From Betaproteobacteria bacterium (GTDB taxonomy: Bacteria > Pseudomonadota > Gammaproteobacteria > Burkholderiales > SG8-39): a stretch of DNA of 5,735 nt. The notes below the pieces were generated by a model. That model saw nothing but the letters and a program-made list of their open reading frames with translations, had not been told where the DNA came from and made no database searches. A program made the translations under genes and the position numbers. Below, in pieces: positions 1 to 5,732 of this stretch (its first letter is position 1; each line of letters opens with the position of its first letter). Location of the stretch: NCBI GenBank assembly GCA_012274205.1, contig JAAOZY010000295.1, positions 1-5,735 of the forward strand, in the 5' to 3' direction.

Positions 1-497
1 GTGGGCGCATAGACCGAGCTGCACACCTCGCAGGCATCGCCGTACTGGTCCTTGGCGCCGCACTTGGGGCATTCGCCCTTGATGTAGCGGTCGGCGAGGA
101 ACATGCCCTTCACCGGGTCGTAGAACTGCTCGATCTGCTTGGTGTAGATCAGGCCCTCGGCCTTGAGTTTGCGGTAGATGTCCTGCGACAGCTCGGTGTT
201 TTCGGGCGAATCGGTCGAATGCCAGTTGTCGAAGCCGATGTGAAAACCGTCGAGATACTGTTTGCGTTCGGCGCCGATGCGCGCAACCAGCTGCTGCGGC
301 GTCACGCCTTCGGCTTCTGCCTTGAGCATGATCGGTGCGCCGTGTGCGTCGTCGGCGCAGACGAAATGCACTTCATTGCCCTGCATGCGCTGGAAGCGCA
401 CCCAGATGTCGGCCTGGATGTACTCCATGATATGGCCGATATGAAACGAGCCGTTCGCATACGGCAGGGCGGTGGTGACGAAAAGTCTGCGTTTCAT
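1..497 (-). CDS. metG: Methionyl-tRNA synthetase, N-terminal part (cut by window edge)
   Basis: Class I aminoacyl-tRNA synthetase that charges tRNA-Met with methionine in the cytoplasm. The start is the ATG at 497-495, and 165 complete codons are visible before the window edge; the C-terminal two thirds, including KMSKS and the anticodon-binding region, lie outside. The protein opens MKRRLFVTTALPYANGSFHI. The class I ATP-binding signature appears as HIGH at residues 19-22. A zinc-knuckle follows, with cysteines at residues 143, 146, 156 and 159 (CPKC and CEVC), which is the two-CxxC arrangement of the MetG connective insertion. The reading frame is intact throughout. The ribosome-binding site is weak: only a purine-rich AAAGA directly abuts the ATG. 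The gene diverges from apbC/mrp, an arrangement familiar in beta- and gammaproteobacteria. Identity is near certain; only completeness is limited. Confidence 0.97.
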   Translation of the reverse strand, partial: MKRRLFVTTALPYANGSFHIGHIMEYIQADIWVRFQRMQGNEVHFVCADDAHGAPIMLKAEAEGVTPQQLVARIGAERKQYLDGFHIGFDNWHSTDSPENTELSQDIYRKLKAEGLIYTKQIEQFYDPVKGMFLADRYIKGECPKCGAKDQYGDACEVCSSVYAP

Positions 498-566
498 TCT
501 TTGTTTGATTGCCGTAAACGGCGCGGCGGCCCGCCATGGGCAGTAACCGCTATCTGGAAGGGGTCA

Positions 567-595
567 ATTGTATCGCGCAGCCCCTCGGATATCCA
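567..595 (-). promoter_or_regulatory. Probable metG promoter
   Basis: Read on the minus strand, TGGATA (595-590, 4 of 6 matches to TTGACA) and TACAAT (572-567, 5 of 6 matches to TATAAT) are separated by exactly 17 bases. A start near 560 would give metG a leader of about 60 bases. The match is good by inspection, but no transcription data are available. Confidence 0.5.
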
Positions 596-596
596 T

Positions 597-602
597 TAAA
601 AT
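597..602 (+). promoter_or_regulatory. Possible -10 box for apbC/mrp
   Basis: TAAAAT (5 of 6 matches to TATAAT) lies about 60 bases upstream of the apbC ATG. No convincing -35 box sits 16-18 bases upstream; TTGTAT at 568-573 is 23 bases away, which is too far. The divergent metG promoter overlaps this region, so the two genes may be controlled from the same short segment. The transcript would run through GC-rich sequence that can form a stem (GCCGC 619-623 with GCGGC 628-632) before the ribosome-binding site. Confidence 0.3.
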
Positions 603-647
603 GACGCTCTTTTGCCGGGCCGCCGCAGCGGCGCGGCCGCAGCAACC

Positions 648-652
648 AGGAG
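648..652 (+). promoter_or_regulatory. Ribosome-binding site of apbC/mrp
   Basis: AGGAG lies 8 bases before the ATG at 661. It fixes the start there, rather than at in-frame ATGs further upstream (568, 601), whose translation would add residues unlike the family. Confidence 0.8.
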
Positions 653-660
653 TCCGGACA

Positions 661-1749
661 ATGTCAGTTTCAGAGTTGCAGATTCAAACCGCCTTAAAGG
701 AAATCACCGACCCGAATACCGGCAAGGATTTCATCGCCACGCGCTCGGCGCGCAACATCAAGCTCGCCGGTGCAGACGTAACGCTCGACATCGAGCTCGG
801 CTATCCGGCCAGGACCCAGTTCGAGCTGATCCGCAAGCTGGTCAAGGACAAACTCGGCGCCATTCCCGGCGTGGGCAAGGTCACGGTCAACGTTGCGAGC
901 AAGATCGTTTCGCACAGCGTGCAGCGCGGGGTCAAGCTGATTCCCGAAGTGAAGAACATCATCGCCGTGGCCTCGGGCAAGGGCGGCGTGGGCAAGTAGA
1001 CCACCGCGGTGAACCTGGCGCTGGCCCTGGCGGCCGAAGGCGCCAGCGTGGGCATACTCGACGCCGACATCTACGGGCCGTCGCAGCCGATGATGCTGGG
1101 CATCACCGGCCGCCCGGAGTCCAAGGACGGCAAGACGCTGGAGCCCATGATGGGGCACGGCCTGCAGGCGATTTCCATCGGCTTCCTGATCGAAGTCGAC
1201 ACGCCCATGGTCTGGCGCGGCCCGATGGTGACGCAGGCGCTGGAGCAGCTGCTCAAGGACACGCGCTGGCAGGGCATTGACTACCTGGTGGTCGATTTGC
1301 CGCCGGGCACCGGTGACATCCAGCTGACGCTGGCGCAGAAGGTGCCGGTTACGGGCGCGGTGATCGTGACCACGCCGCAGGACATCGCCCTGATCGATGC
1401 GCGAAAGGGCCTGAAGATGTTCGAGAAGGTTGGCATCCCCATCATCGGCATCGTCGAGAACATGAGCACCCACATCTGCTCCAACTGCGGCCACGAGGAG
1501 CACATTTTCGGCAGCGGCGGTGCGGAAAAGATGTGCAAGGACTTCGGTACCGAGCTGCTCGGCTCGCTGCCGCTGGACATGGGCATCCGCGAGCAGACCG
1601 ATTCGGGCAAGCCGACCGTGGTGTCCGACCCGGATGGGCCGATCGCCGAGGTCTACCGCCGGATCGCGCGCCGCATCGCGGTGAAAATCTCGGAACAGGC
1701 AAAGGACATGAGCTCCAAATTCCCCAATATCGTGATCCAAAATACGTAG
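661..1749 (+). pseudogene. apbC: ApbC/Mrp Fe-S cluster carrier ATPase, interrupted by in-frame amber codon
   Basis: Mrp/NBP35-type P-loop ATPase that carries and delivers Fe-S clusters to apoproteins in the cytoplasm. Read through, it would be 362 residues, normal for the family. Residues 1 to about 90 form the MIP18/DUF59 domain (starting MSVSELQIQTALKEITDPNT). The deviant Walker A motif SGKGGVGK is at residues 105-112. DADIYGPS (about 134-141), the Walker B region VVDLPPGTGD (around D212) and the cluster-binding CSNC (C273, C276) follow. Codon 113, normally Ser of GKGGVGKST, is TAG (997-999), and TTAVNLALALA resumes directly in the same frame. As written, the DNA yields a 112-residue DUF59 fragment. 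A restart at GTG 1009 would give a 246-residue piece (1009-1749) lacking the P-loop. No other lesion is visible, so this is a very recent nonsense mutation or a sequence error. The gene is followed by dcd after 32 bases. Confidence 0.9.
997..999 (+). other. Premature TAG codon in the apbC Walker A motif
   Basis: The amber codon sits between GGCAAG (Gly-Lys of the P-loop) and ACCACC (Thr-Thr). One C-to-A change from TCG (Ser) would produce it. The frame is preserved on both sides and the downstream protein is fully conserved. TAG also ends apbC itself (1747-1749) and the decarboxylase (5413-5415), so it acts as an ordinary stop in this genome. Confidence 0.95.
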
Positions 1750-1781
1750 CGGATATTGATGCGCTCAATGGTGCAACCCGC

Positions 1782-2348
1782 ATGACCATCAAATCCGACA
1801 AGTGGATCCGCCGCATGGCGGCGGAGCACAAGATGATCGAGCCGTTCGAGCCGGGGCAGGTGCGCGAGGCGAACGGACACAAGATCGTGTCCTACGGCAC
1901 CTCGAGCTACGGCTACGACATTCGCTGCTCGGACGATTTCAAGATTTTCACCAACATCAACTCGACCATCGTCGATCCGAAGAATTTCGACGAAAAATCC
2001 TTCGTCGATTTCAAGGGCGATGTCTGCATCATCCCGCCGAACTCGTTTGCGCTGGCGCGCACGGTCGAGTATTTCCGCATTCCGCGCAACGTGCTGACCG
2101 TGTGCCTGGGAAAATCGACCTATGCGCGCTGCGGTGTCATCGTCAACGTGACGCCGTTCGAGCCGGAGTGGGAAGGCTACGTGACCCTGGAATTCTCCAA
2201 TACCACGCCGCTGCCGGCCAAGATCTACGCCAATGAAGGCGTGGCGCAGGTGGTGTTCTTCGAGTCCGACGAGGTGTGCGAGACCTCGTACAAGGACCGC
2301 GGCGGGAAGTATCAGGGACAGCAGGGCGTCACCCTGCCAAAAATCTGA
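1782..2348 (+). CDS. dcd: dCTP deaminase
   Basis: Deaminates dCTP to dUTP, the main source of dUMP for dTMP synthesis in many Gram-negative bacteria; a cytoplasmic homotrimer of the dUTPase-like fold. The product is 188 residues, close to the usual 188-193. The active-site segment GKSTYAR at 110-116 supplies Ser112 and Arg116, and LEFSN at 136-140 supplies the catalytic Glu137. These correspond to S111, R115 and E138 of the E. coli enzyme. The conserved SSYGYDIRCS (41-50) and C-terminal KYQGQQGVTLPKI are present. The start at ATG 1782 gives the family-typical MTIKSDKWIR. No clear Shine-Dalgarno precedes it, only a weak AT-rich inverted repeat (ATTGA 1755-1759, TCAAT 1765-1769), so translation may depend on apbC 32 bases upstream. 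The frame stays open upstream into apbC, but that extension is out of frame with apbC and is a shadow. The gene is intact and converges with the YbcJ-like gene. Confidence 0.96.
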   Translation: MTIKSDKWIRRMAAEHKMIEPFEPGQVREANGHKIVSYGTSSYGYDIRCSDDFKIFTNINSTIVDPKNFDEKSFVDFKGDVCIIPPNSFALARTVEYFRIPRNVLTVCLGKSTYARCGVIVNVTPFEPEWEGYVTLEFSNTTPLPAKIYANEGVAQVVFFESDEVCETSYKDRGGKYQGQQGVTLPKI

Positions 2349-2372
2349 ATCTATCGTATCGGGCCGCGTCGA

Positions 2373-2387
2373 CCGGGCTCAGCCCGG
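2373..2387. terminator. Small hairpin between convergent dcd and ybcJ-like genes
   Basis: CCGGGC (2373-2378) and GCCCGG (2382-2387) form a perfect 6-bp stem. Its 3-base loop, TCA, is the stop codon (TGA on the minus strand) of the ybcJ-like gene. It lies 25 bases after the dcd stop. There is no T-run on the plus strand and only a distant one on the minus strand, so it is at best a weak or pause-type terminator for dcd. Confidence 0.3.
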
Positions 2388-2615
2388 CGGCATCTCGCCT
2401 GCGGCCGCCACGCTGATTTCGACATCGCCAAGCGTGACCACCTGACCCACACGGATCTTGCAGGTCTTGCGCAGTTCCACGTTCCCGTCCACCAGGATCG
2501 TGCCGCCGGCCACCAGCGCCTTGCCCGCGCCGCCGCTGTCGCACAGGCCGGTCAGCTTGAGCAGCTGGTTCAGCTGGACGAATTCGCGATTCAGGGAAAA
2601 TTCGATCTTCTGCAT
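2379..2615 (-). CDS. ybcJ: YbcJ-like S4-domain RNA-binding protein
   Basis: A 78-residue protein that is almost entirely one S4-like RNA-binding fold, of the YbcJ family (E. coli YbcJ is about 70 residues). The characteristic stretch is VDGNVELRKTCKI at residues 42-54, followed by GQVV (57-60). It parallels the VDG-VE-RK-CKI-GQ pattern of YbcJ. The upstream LLKLTGLCDSGGAGKALVAG segment (18-37) matches the helical part of S4. The E. coli protein is a structural-genomics target without a firmly assigned function; RNA binding is inferred from the fold. The start at ATG 2615 is preceded by AAAGGG about 4 bases upstream on the minus strand. The C-terminal tail (AAAGEMPPG) goes slightly beyond the domain. 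The gene is monocistronic as far as can be seen. It converges with dcd at a gap of 30 bases and diverges from the decarboxylase. Confidence 0.85.
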   Translation of the reverse strand: MQKIEFSLNREFVQLNQLLKLTGLCDSGGAGKALVAGGTILVDGNVELRKTCKIRVGQVVTLGDVEISVAAAGEMPPG

Positions 2616-2772
2616 AAAGCCCTTTCAGCCGCTGCGCGGGTTGCCGGCGCCGTCCGGCATTGTGCGCTTAATCCGGCATTGGCGTGCGGCCGAGTTGCGC
2701 ACGCACAGCGAACGGCGCATGGCCCACGGCGCCGCGCGTGTCCCGATGGCGCGCCGGCAGGGACATTCGCTA

Positions 2773-2800
2773 TTGCGCCGGCGGCGACGCGGCGTATAAT
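2773..2800 (+). promoter_or_regulatory. Probable sigma70-type promoter of the decarboxylase
   Basis: A perfect TATAAT (2795-2800) in a very GC-rich setting is preceded by TTGCGC (2773-2778, weak -35) at a 16-base spacing. Transcription starting near 2807 would give a leader of roughly 365 bases before the decarboxylase ATG. The perfect -10 box is the main support; the -35 is only 3 of 6. Confidence 0.55.
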
Positions 2801-2806
2801 CCGGCC

Positions 2807-3174
2807 AAAATTACCCGGGGTTCCCGCGCCACAGTGAATAGCAGCCTCAGCCGCCCTTCTTGCCGGCCCGCAGACGAGTGCTTCGTCCTGTGCGCGCCGA
2901 TGTCCTAGTGAATACGCGGCACCGTAGCGCGCCGGCGGTTTGCGGCGCTGCGCAAGTGTTGCTCCCCGCGCGCAGCAGCGCGCTGGAAAATTCCCCGGCC
3001 CCGGAACGGGCCGGCAACGGTGCCCCGGGCATTTCTTGCTGTACCCCTACTCTCCGCGCTCCAGTCCGGACACGGACGCGGGCGTCTGCCCGTCCGAACT
3101 TGCGCGACTGAACCCAGCGTGAGCCCGATGCCTGCAGTGCAGGCGCTTAGCCTTTCCGAATCACGGAGAACCGC
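2807..3174 (+). promoter_or_regulatory. Long structured 5' leader of the decarboxylase (candidate regulatory RNA)
   Basis: If the TATAAT promoter is used, this is an unusually long untranslated leader with a chain of perfect or near-perfect stems. These are 2923-2930 with 2945-2952 (one G-U); GCGCGC 2968-2973 with 2978-2983 (loop AGCA); CCGGCCC 2995-3001 with GGGCCGG 3008-3014; and GCCTGC 3130-3135 with GCAGGC 3139-3144. CGGAC at 3073-3077 can pair either back with GTCCG 3064-3068 or forward with GTCCG 3092-3096, two exclusive folds. A short TCCG/CGGA pairing (3155-3158 with 3164-3167) overlaps the Shine-Dalgarno. I recognise no known riboswitch consensus and see no T-run terminator. GC-rich DNA gives many stems by chance, so a regulatory role is inference. 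Confidence 0.35.
3165..3169 (+). promoter_or_regulatory. Ribosome-binding site of the decarboxylase
   Basis: GGAGA lies 5 bases before the ATG at 3175, fixing this start, which also gives the family-typical N-terminus MKFRFPIVIIDEDFRSENTS. Confidence 0.75.
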
Positions 3175-5415
3175 ATGAAATTCCGCTTCCCCATCGTCAT
3201 CATCGACGAAGATTTCCGCTCCGAGAACACCAGCGGCCTGGGCATCCGCGCCCTGGCCAAGGCGATGGAGGAGGAGGGCATGGAGGTGCTGGGGGTGACG
3301 AGCTACGGCGACCTGTCCCAATTCGCGCAGCAGCAGAGCCGCGCTTCGGCGTTCATCCTGTCGATCGACGACGAGGAGTTCACGCCGGGGCCGGAGCTCG
3401 ACCCGGCGGTGCTGAACCTGCGCACGTTCATCGACGAGATCCGCTTTCGCAACGCCGATATCCCGATCTACCTCTACGGCGAAACGCGCACCTCGCGCCA
3501 CGTGCCCAACGACATCCTGCGCGAACTGCACGGCTTCATCCATATGTTCGAGGACACGCCGGAGTTCGTCGCGCGCCACATCATCCGCGAGGCGCGCGCC
3601 TATCTCGACGGGCTGTCGCCGCCGTTTTTCCGCGCGCTGGTGCACTACGCGCAGGACGGCTCGTACTCCTGGCATTGCCCGGGGCATTCGGGCGGCGTCG
3701 CGTTCCTGAAAAGTCCGGTGGGGCAGATGTTCCACCAGTTCTTCGGCGAAAACATGCTGCGCGCCGACGTCTGCAACGCGGTGGACGAACTGGGCCAGCT
3801 GCTCGACCACACCGGCCCGGTCGCAGCCTCCGAGCGCAACGCGGCGCGCATCTTCGGCGCCGACCATTGCTTCTTCGTCACCAACGGCACCTCGACCTCG
3901 AACAAGATGGTATGGCACGCGAACGTCGCGCCCGACGACATCGTCGTGGTGGACCGCAACTGCCACGTTTCCATCCTGCACGCGATCACCATGACCGGCG
4001 CGATCCCGGTGTTCCTCACGCCTACGCGCAATCATCTGGGCATCATCGGGCCGATCCCGCTGTCGGAGTTCAGCCCGGAGAACATCAAGAAGAAGATCGA
4101 GGCCAATCCGTTCGCACGCGCGGCAAAGCGCAAGAAGCCGCGCATCCTCACCATCACCCAGAGCACCTACGACGGCGTGGTCTACAACGTCGAGATGCTG
4201 AAGCAGACCCTGAACTCCTCCATCGACACGCTGCATTTCGACGAGGCCTGGCTGCCGCATGCGACGTTCCACGAGTTCTACAAGAACATGCACGCCATCG
4301 GCCGCGATCGCCCGCGCACCAAGGATTCGATCATTTTTGCCACGCATTCCACGCACAAGCTGCTCGCGGGCATTTCGCAGGCGTCGCAAATCCTGGTACA
4401 GGAATCACAGACGCAGAAACTCGACCGCCACGCTTTCAACGAGGCCTATCTCATGCACACCTCGACCTCGCCGCAGTACGCCATCATCGCGTCCTGCGAC
4501 GTGGCGGCGGCGATGATGGAGCCGCCCGGCGGCACGGCGCTGGTGGAGGAGTCGATCCTGGAGGCGCTCGATTTCCGCCGCGCCATGCGCAAGGTCGATG
4601 CCGAATGGGGCAAGGACTGGTGGTTCAAGGTATGGGGGCCGGAGAAAATCGTCGCCGAAGGCATAGGCTCGCGCGAGGACTGGGTGCTCAAGGCCAATGA
4701 CAAATGGCACGGCTTCGGCGATCTTGCATCGGGCTTCAACATGCTCGACCCGATCAAGGCCACGGTCATCACCCCGGGCCTCGATGTGTCGGGCAAGTTC
4801 GCCAAGGCAGGCATTCCGGCGGCCATCGTCACCAAGTATCTGGCCGAGCACGGCGTGATCGTGGAGAAGACCGGGCTGTATTCATTTTTCATCATGTTCA
4901 CGATCGGCATCACCAAGGGCCGGTGGAACACGCTGGTGACGGCGCTGCAGCAATTCAAGGACGATTACGACAAGAATCAGCCGGTCTGGCGCGCGCTGCC
5001 GGAATTCTGTCAGAAACACCCGCGCTACGAGAAATTGGGCCTGCGCGACCTGTGCGAACAGATCCACGGCATGTATCGGGCGAACGACGTGGCGCGCGTG
5101 ACCACGGAGATGTATCTGTCGGACATGCAGCCGGCGATGAAGCCCTCGGATGCGTTTGCGGCCATGGCGCACCACGAGATCGACCGGGTCGAAATCGACA
5201 AGCTGGAGGGCCGCGTCACCAGCGTTCTGGTCACCCCCTATCCACCCGGCATTCCGCTGCTGATCCCGGGCGAACGGTTCAATTCCACCATCGTGCGCTA
5301 CCTGCAGTTCGCGCGCGACTTCAACACGCGCTTCCCCGGATTCGAGACCGATATCCACGGCCTGGTGAAAGGTGAGGACGGACGCTATCACGTCGATTGC
5401 GTGCGGCTGGCGTAG
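3175..5415 (+). CDS. PLP-dependent Orn/Lys/Arg decarboxylase (AdiA/LdcI/SpeF family)
   Basis: Cytoplasmic fold-type I PLP enzyme that decarboxylates a basic amino acid to its polyamine precursor (agmatine, cadaverine or putrescine). The 746 residues fit the family (about 710-760). Residues 1 to about 130 form the response-regulator-like wing domain. PGHSGG is at 169-174 and the cofactor-phosphate loop TNGTSTSNK at 236-244. H264 in DRNCHVS should stack on PLP, D356 in HFDEAW should contact the pyridine nitrogen, and the Schiff-base lysine is K395 in HSTHKLLAGISQAS. The C-terminal domain contains TPYPPGIPLLIPGE (687-700). All key catalytic residues are present, but the residue after H264 is Val where I expect Lys (DRNCHKS). 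The overall motif style resembles AdiA (HSTHKLL), yet the substrate cannot be fixed from sequence. It has its own promoter and long leader, and a strong terminator follows 51 bases after the TAG stop. Roles could be polyamine synthesis or acid resistance. Confidence 0.93.
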   Translation: MKFRFPIVIIDEDFRSENTSGLGIRALAKAMEEEGMEVLGVTSYGDLSQFAQQQSRASAFILSIDDEEFTPGPELDPAVLNLRTFIDEIRFRNADIPIYLYGETRTSRHVPNDILRELHGFIHMFEDTPEFVARHIIREARAYLDGLSPPFFRALVHYAQDGSYSWHCPGHSGGVAFLKSPVGQMFHQFFGENMLRADVCNAVDELGQLLDHTGPVAASERNAARIFGADHCFFVTNGTSTSNKMVWHANVAPDDIVVVDRNCHVSILHAITMTGAIPVFLTPTRNHLGIIGPIPLSEFSPENIKKKIEANPFARAAKRKKPRILTITQSTYDGVVYNVEMLKQTLNSSIDTLHFDEAWLPHATFHEFYKNMHAIGRDRPRTKDSIIFATHSTHKLLAGISQASQILVQESQTQKLDRHAFNEAYLMHTSTSPQYAIIASCDVAAAMMEPPGGTALVEESILEALDFRRAMRKVDAEWGKDWWFKVWGPEKIVAEGIGSREDWVLKANDKWHGFGDLASGFNMLDPIKATVITPGLDVSGKFAKAGIPAAIVTKYLAEHGVIVEKTGLYSFFIMFTIGITKGRWNTLVTALQQFKDDYDKNQPVWRALPEFCQKHPRYEKLGLRDLCEQIHGMYRANDVARVTTEMYLSDMQPAMKPSDAFAAMAHHEIDRVEIDKLEGRVTSVLVTPYPPGIPLLIPGERFNSTIVRYLQFARDFNTRFPGFETDIHGLVKGEDGRYHVDCVRLA

Positions 5416-5466
5416 CGCCGCGGCCGCAGGAGCAGAGCGCGGCATCCGGCTTGGGCGGCGCGGACG

Positions 5467-5496
5467 AAAAAAAAGCCCGGTTGCCCGGGCTTTTTT
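5467..5496. terminator. Bidirectional Rho-independent terminator
   Basis: GCCCGG (5475-5480), loop TTGC and CCGGGC (5485-5490) form a perfect 6-bp GC stem. Eight A residues precede it (5467-5474) and six T residues follow it (5491-5496). It therefore works in both directions, ending the decarboxylase transcript (plus) and the cold-shock gene transcript (minus). Confidence 0.92.
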
Positions 5497-5512
5497 CACT
5501 CAATCCGGTCTA

Positions 5513-5719
5513 TTACTCGACCGGCTTAATATTGATCGCCTGATCGCCTTTCTGGCCGGCGGTGATGTCGAAGCTCACCTTCTGGTTTTCCTGCAGGCTC
5601 TTGAAGCCGTTGCCCTGGATCGCCGAGAAGTGCGCGAAAAGATCCTTGCCGCCGCCGTCGGGGGTGATGAAACCGAAACCCTTGGCGTCGTTGAACCACT
5701 TGACGGTACCTGTACTCAT
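5513..5719 (-). CDS. cspA: CspA-family cold-shock protein
   Basis: A 68-residue single cold-shock domain (OB-fold) protein that binds single-stranded RNA and DNA and acts as an RNA chaperone. Length is typical (65-72). The start MSTGTVKWFNDAKGFGFITP carries the RNP1 motif KGFGFI at 13-18. RNP2 appears as DLFAHF at 26-31, with the conserved aromatic residues W8, F15, F17, F28, H30 and F31. The start at ATG 5719-5717 is preceded on the minus strand by AGGA (5732-5729), 9 bases away. The upstream region, where a long cold-shock leader might lie, is outside the window, so cold induction cannot be judged. Members of this family are often constitutive, and the letter (A, C, D, E) cannot be assigned. 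It ends with TAA and shares the bidirectional terminator with the decarboxylase. Confidence 0.96.
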   Translation of the reverse strand: MSTGTVKWFNDAKGFGFITPDGGGKDLFAHFSAIQGNGFKSLQENQKVSFDITAGQKGDQAINIKPVE

Positions 5720-5728
5720 GTCTGCGTT

Positions 5729-5732
5729 TCCT
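5729..5732 (-). promoter_or_regulatory. Ribosome-binding site of the cold-shock gene
   Basis: AGGA on the minus strand, 9 bases upstream of the ATG at 5719-5717; it supports this start, which also gives the canonical CspA N-terminus. Confidence 0.7.

Larger units (their letters stand above)
2616..3174. other. Gene-free stretch between ybcJ-like gene and decarboxylase
   Basis: These 559 bases separate two divergent genes and show no protein I recognise. Positions 2616 to about 2770 should hold the ybcJ-like promoter on the minus strand, though no clear box pair stands out. They include a direct repeat TCCGGCATT at 2653-2661 and 2672-2680 (19-base spacing). From 2773 onward come the decarboxylase promoter and its long GC-rich leader. 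Short open frames exist (2834-2908 and 2908-3111), but they lack Shine-Dalgarno sequences and read as Arg/Ala/Pro/Ser-rich strings typical of chance frames in GC-rich DNA. Confidence 0.6.

Noticed and set aside
633..640. GCGGCCGC palindromes (also at 2401-2408 and 5420-5427) as a dispersed element
   Set aside because: Eight-base GC palindromes arise readily in DNA of this composition, and the three flanks show no shared sequence beyond the core.
568..660. Upstream in-frame starts for apbC
   Set aside because: They overlap the promoter region, lack a ribosome-binding site and add residues foreign to the family; ATG 661 has a well placed AGGAG.
997..999. TAG read as pyrrolysine or a reassigned sense codon
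   Set aside because: Two other genes here (apbC 1747-1749 and the decarboxylase 5413-5415) use TAG as a normal terminal stop, the second just before a terminator. A P-loop Ser is not a plausible pyrrolysine site.
694..1740. A 348-codon open frame on the minus strand across apbC, uninterrupted by the amber codon
   Set aside because: It is a shadow frame; all recognisable family motifs are on the plus strand and the antisense protein shows low-complexity Arg/Asp/Leu/His composition.
1533..1781. N-terminal extension of dcd into apbC
   Set aside because: The extension is out of frame with apbC and reads as Arg/Gly/Ala-rich shadow sequence. The ATG at 1782 gives the normal 188-residue Dcd.
2905..4389. 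A 494-codon open frame on the minus strand opposite the decarboxylase
   Set aside because: It is antisense to a clearly real, motif-rich gene. The translation is Arg/Asp/Val/His-rich with no recognisable domain, as expected from the mirror frame of GC-rich codons.
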